Shown here: positions 29,244 through 30,309 of the stretch, piece by piece | Layout of the letters: every line of letters starts with the position of its first letter | Position numbering within the stretch: position 1 is the stretch's first letter | Virus record (IMG/VR): IMGVR_UViG_3300025896_000132 | Coordinates: 1 to 30,309 of that record | DNA length: 30,309 nucleotides | From: a virus | Strand: one strand, 5' to 3' | Notes under the pieces: generated by a model | Database searches by the model: none | Told to the model about the DNA's origin: nothing | The model's input: the letters and a program-made list of their open reading frames with translations, nothing else | Program-made: the position numbers and the translations under genes

Positions 29244-30309
29244 TGGCTTTAGACGGTTCACTGCAAGGTTCGTTAGGTGGATTAACTCTTGTACTTGATG
29301 TATCAGGAGGTGGATCTGGTATTGATAATATTACCGGGTTAGTTAGCGCTGGAACAAATGTTACAATTACTGGTTCAGGCACTTTTGCAAGTCCCTACGT
29401 AATTAATGCTATCGCATCAGGCGGAAGTGGTGGAACGGGAACGGTTACAAATGTTTCTGTAGTTACAGCCAATGGATTTTCTGGCACTGTATCATCTGCT
29501 TCTACAACTCCAGCAATAACGCTCCAAACTACAGTAAATGGTATTTTAAAGGGCAATGGAACAGCCATAACCTCTGCTCAATCTGGTACAGATTATCAGG
29601 CCCCGGGAAATTATATTACTTCTGTATCAGGAGATATTACTATTAATGGCCCCGGTGCTGTGATTGGTACTTTGTCTAATACTGCAGTAAGTGCTGGTTC
29701 GTATACACTTGCAAGTATAACTGTTGATTCAAAGGGGCGTATTATTGATGCTTCCAATGGAACAGCAGGTACTGGCACCGTAACCAGTGTTGCAGTATCA
29801 GGAAAAAATGGAATAGGAGTTGCTGGCTCACCAATTACCAACTCGGGCACAATTGATTTATCTTTAGGAAATATAACTCCAACCTCTGTTAGCACTGGTA
29901 TAGTGAGCGCTTCGACTGTCAATGCTACAGGCGATATACAAGCTGCTTCCGGTAGAATAACAGTAAGTGCCGCAACAATTACAGGTAAATTAACTGGTAC
30001 TACAGCCGTATTCAGCGGAATTGTAAGTGCGGATGCAGGTATCAATACAACTACTGTTTCTGCGGCAAGTATTGGCGTAACAGGCGATATAAACGCTTCT
30101 ACAGGCCGTGTAATAGCATCTGCTGCAACTATAACCTCAAAATTAACGGGTAATACCGCAGCATTTTCGGGGGTGGTATCTGCTGATGCTGGCATAAGAG
30201 CTACTATAGTTTCGGCCGACTCTGTAAATGTTACGGGTGATATCAGGGCATTGACTGGAAGGGTGCTGGCATCAGCTGCTACAATATCCGGGGTGGTAAG
30301 TGCTGCAAC
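29243..30309 (+). CDS. Repetitive tail-fibre protein, 3' end beyond the window
   Basis: At least 355 codons are open from the ATG at 29243 to the last base, so the gene continues past the edge. Sequence words GTVTSVAVSG, INGPGAVIGTLSNTAVSAG and ITVDSKGRI are typical of fibre shafts. From about residue 235 a repeat unit of 51 residues (VSADAGI ... VTGDI ... GRV ... SAATIT ... KLTG ... FSG) begins; the first copy is shorter and the third is cut off. A high Ser/Ala/Thr/Gly content fits a trimeric beta shaft. The opposite strand also has a long frame here (29611-30195), a shadow of this composition. Confidence 0.7.
   Translation, partial: MALDGSLQGSLGGLTLVLDVSGGGSGIDNITGLVSAGTNVTITGSGTFASPYVINAIASGGSGGTGTVTNVSVVTANGFSGTVSSASTTPAITLQTTVNGILKGNGTAITSAQSGTDYQAPGNYITSVSGDITINGPGAVIGTLSNTAVSAGSYTLASITVDSKGRIIDASNGTAGTGTVTSVAVSGKNGIGVAGSPITNSGTIDLSLGNITPTSVSTGIVSASTVNATGDIQAASGRITVSAATITGKLTGTTAVFSGIVSADAGINTTTVSAASIGVTGDINASTGRVIASAATITSKLTGNTAAFSGVVSADAGIRATIVSADSVNVTGDIRALTGRVLASAATISGVVSAA

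Noticed and set aside
29611-30195. Minus-strand frame of 194 codons opposite the last fibre gene
   Set aside because: Its repeats are only the reverse of the fibre repeats; no ribosome site, and the plus frame has clear fibre motifs.
26383-30309. Diversity-generating retroelement in the fibre genes
   Set aside because: No reverse transcriptase gene and no template/variable repeat pair with adenine-specific change were found in the window; the repeats seen are ordinary tandem units.

Overview
The window is a contiguous piece of an AT-rich, double-stranded DNA tailed phage (or prophage) genome; both ends cut a gene. The late genes follow the logic of a short-tailed, podovirus-type particle: terminase, portal, scaffold, HK97-type major capsid protein, an adaptor, a long nozzle/stabilisation-like protein, ejection-type proteins and then fibres and a tailspike. 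There is no tape-measure gene or tail-tube chaperone pair. The host cannot be read directly; polysaccharide-directed fibres and families common in proteobacterial phages suggest a Gram-negative host. No integrase, DNA polymerase, lysis cassette, tRNA or CRISPR array is visible.

Layout. (1) 1-1026, plus strand: the C-terminal part of a DUF3987-type replication protein. (2) 980-4451, minus strand: a tightly packed cluster of 15 small genes, nine of them under 70 residues, read from one strong sigma70-type promoter (4477-4505). It includes two small membrane proteins, a two-CxxC zinc-ribbon protein, several phage families of unknown function and, at the far end, two overlapping ribbon-helix-helix proteins. 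(3) 4506-5185: a non-coding control region with repeated AATAGTTC elements, a TGTAAC/GTTACA dyad, G-quadruplex-capable tracts on opposite strands and a possible promoter for a leaderless transcript. It is a good candidate for an operator/origin region. (4) 5186-7235: probable small terminase, two tiny genes and the large terminase. (5) 7232-11726: an accessory cassette between terminase and portal with four sugar-transferase-type proteins (one a fusion to a DUF115/Maf-type domain), a mannose-6-phosphate-isomerase-type cupin and two small proteins. (6) 11633-19746: portal, a Gly/Ala-rich protein, a phage GroES-like co-chaperonin, scaffold, decoration-type protein, major capsid protein and several small structural genes, including a tandem duplicated pair. 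(7) 19754-30309: adaptor, nozzle, ejection-type proteins, fibres, a glycine-rich fibre-tip protein, a beta-helix tailspike with an inserted probable carbohydrate-binding module, a coiled-coil protein and the start of a repetitive fibre.

The head and tail genes form one mostly translationally coupled rightward unit, with start and stop codons overlapping or a few bases apart. The glycosyltransferase cassette is embedded in that unit, so its products would be made late, with the virion proteins. That fits modification of the particle or of late host surface glycans, but the target is inference. The most unusual features are this cassette, the co-chaperonin, the repeat-rich control region and two promoters whose -10 box ends exactly six bases before a start codon that has no Shine-Dalgarno sequence.
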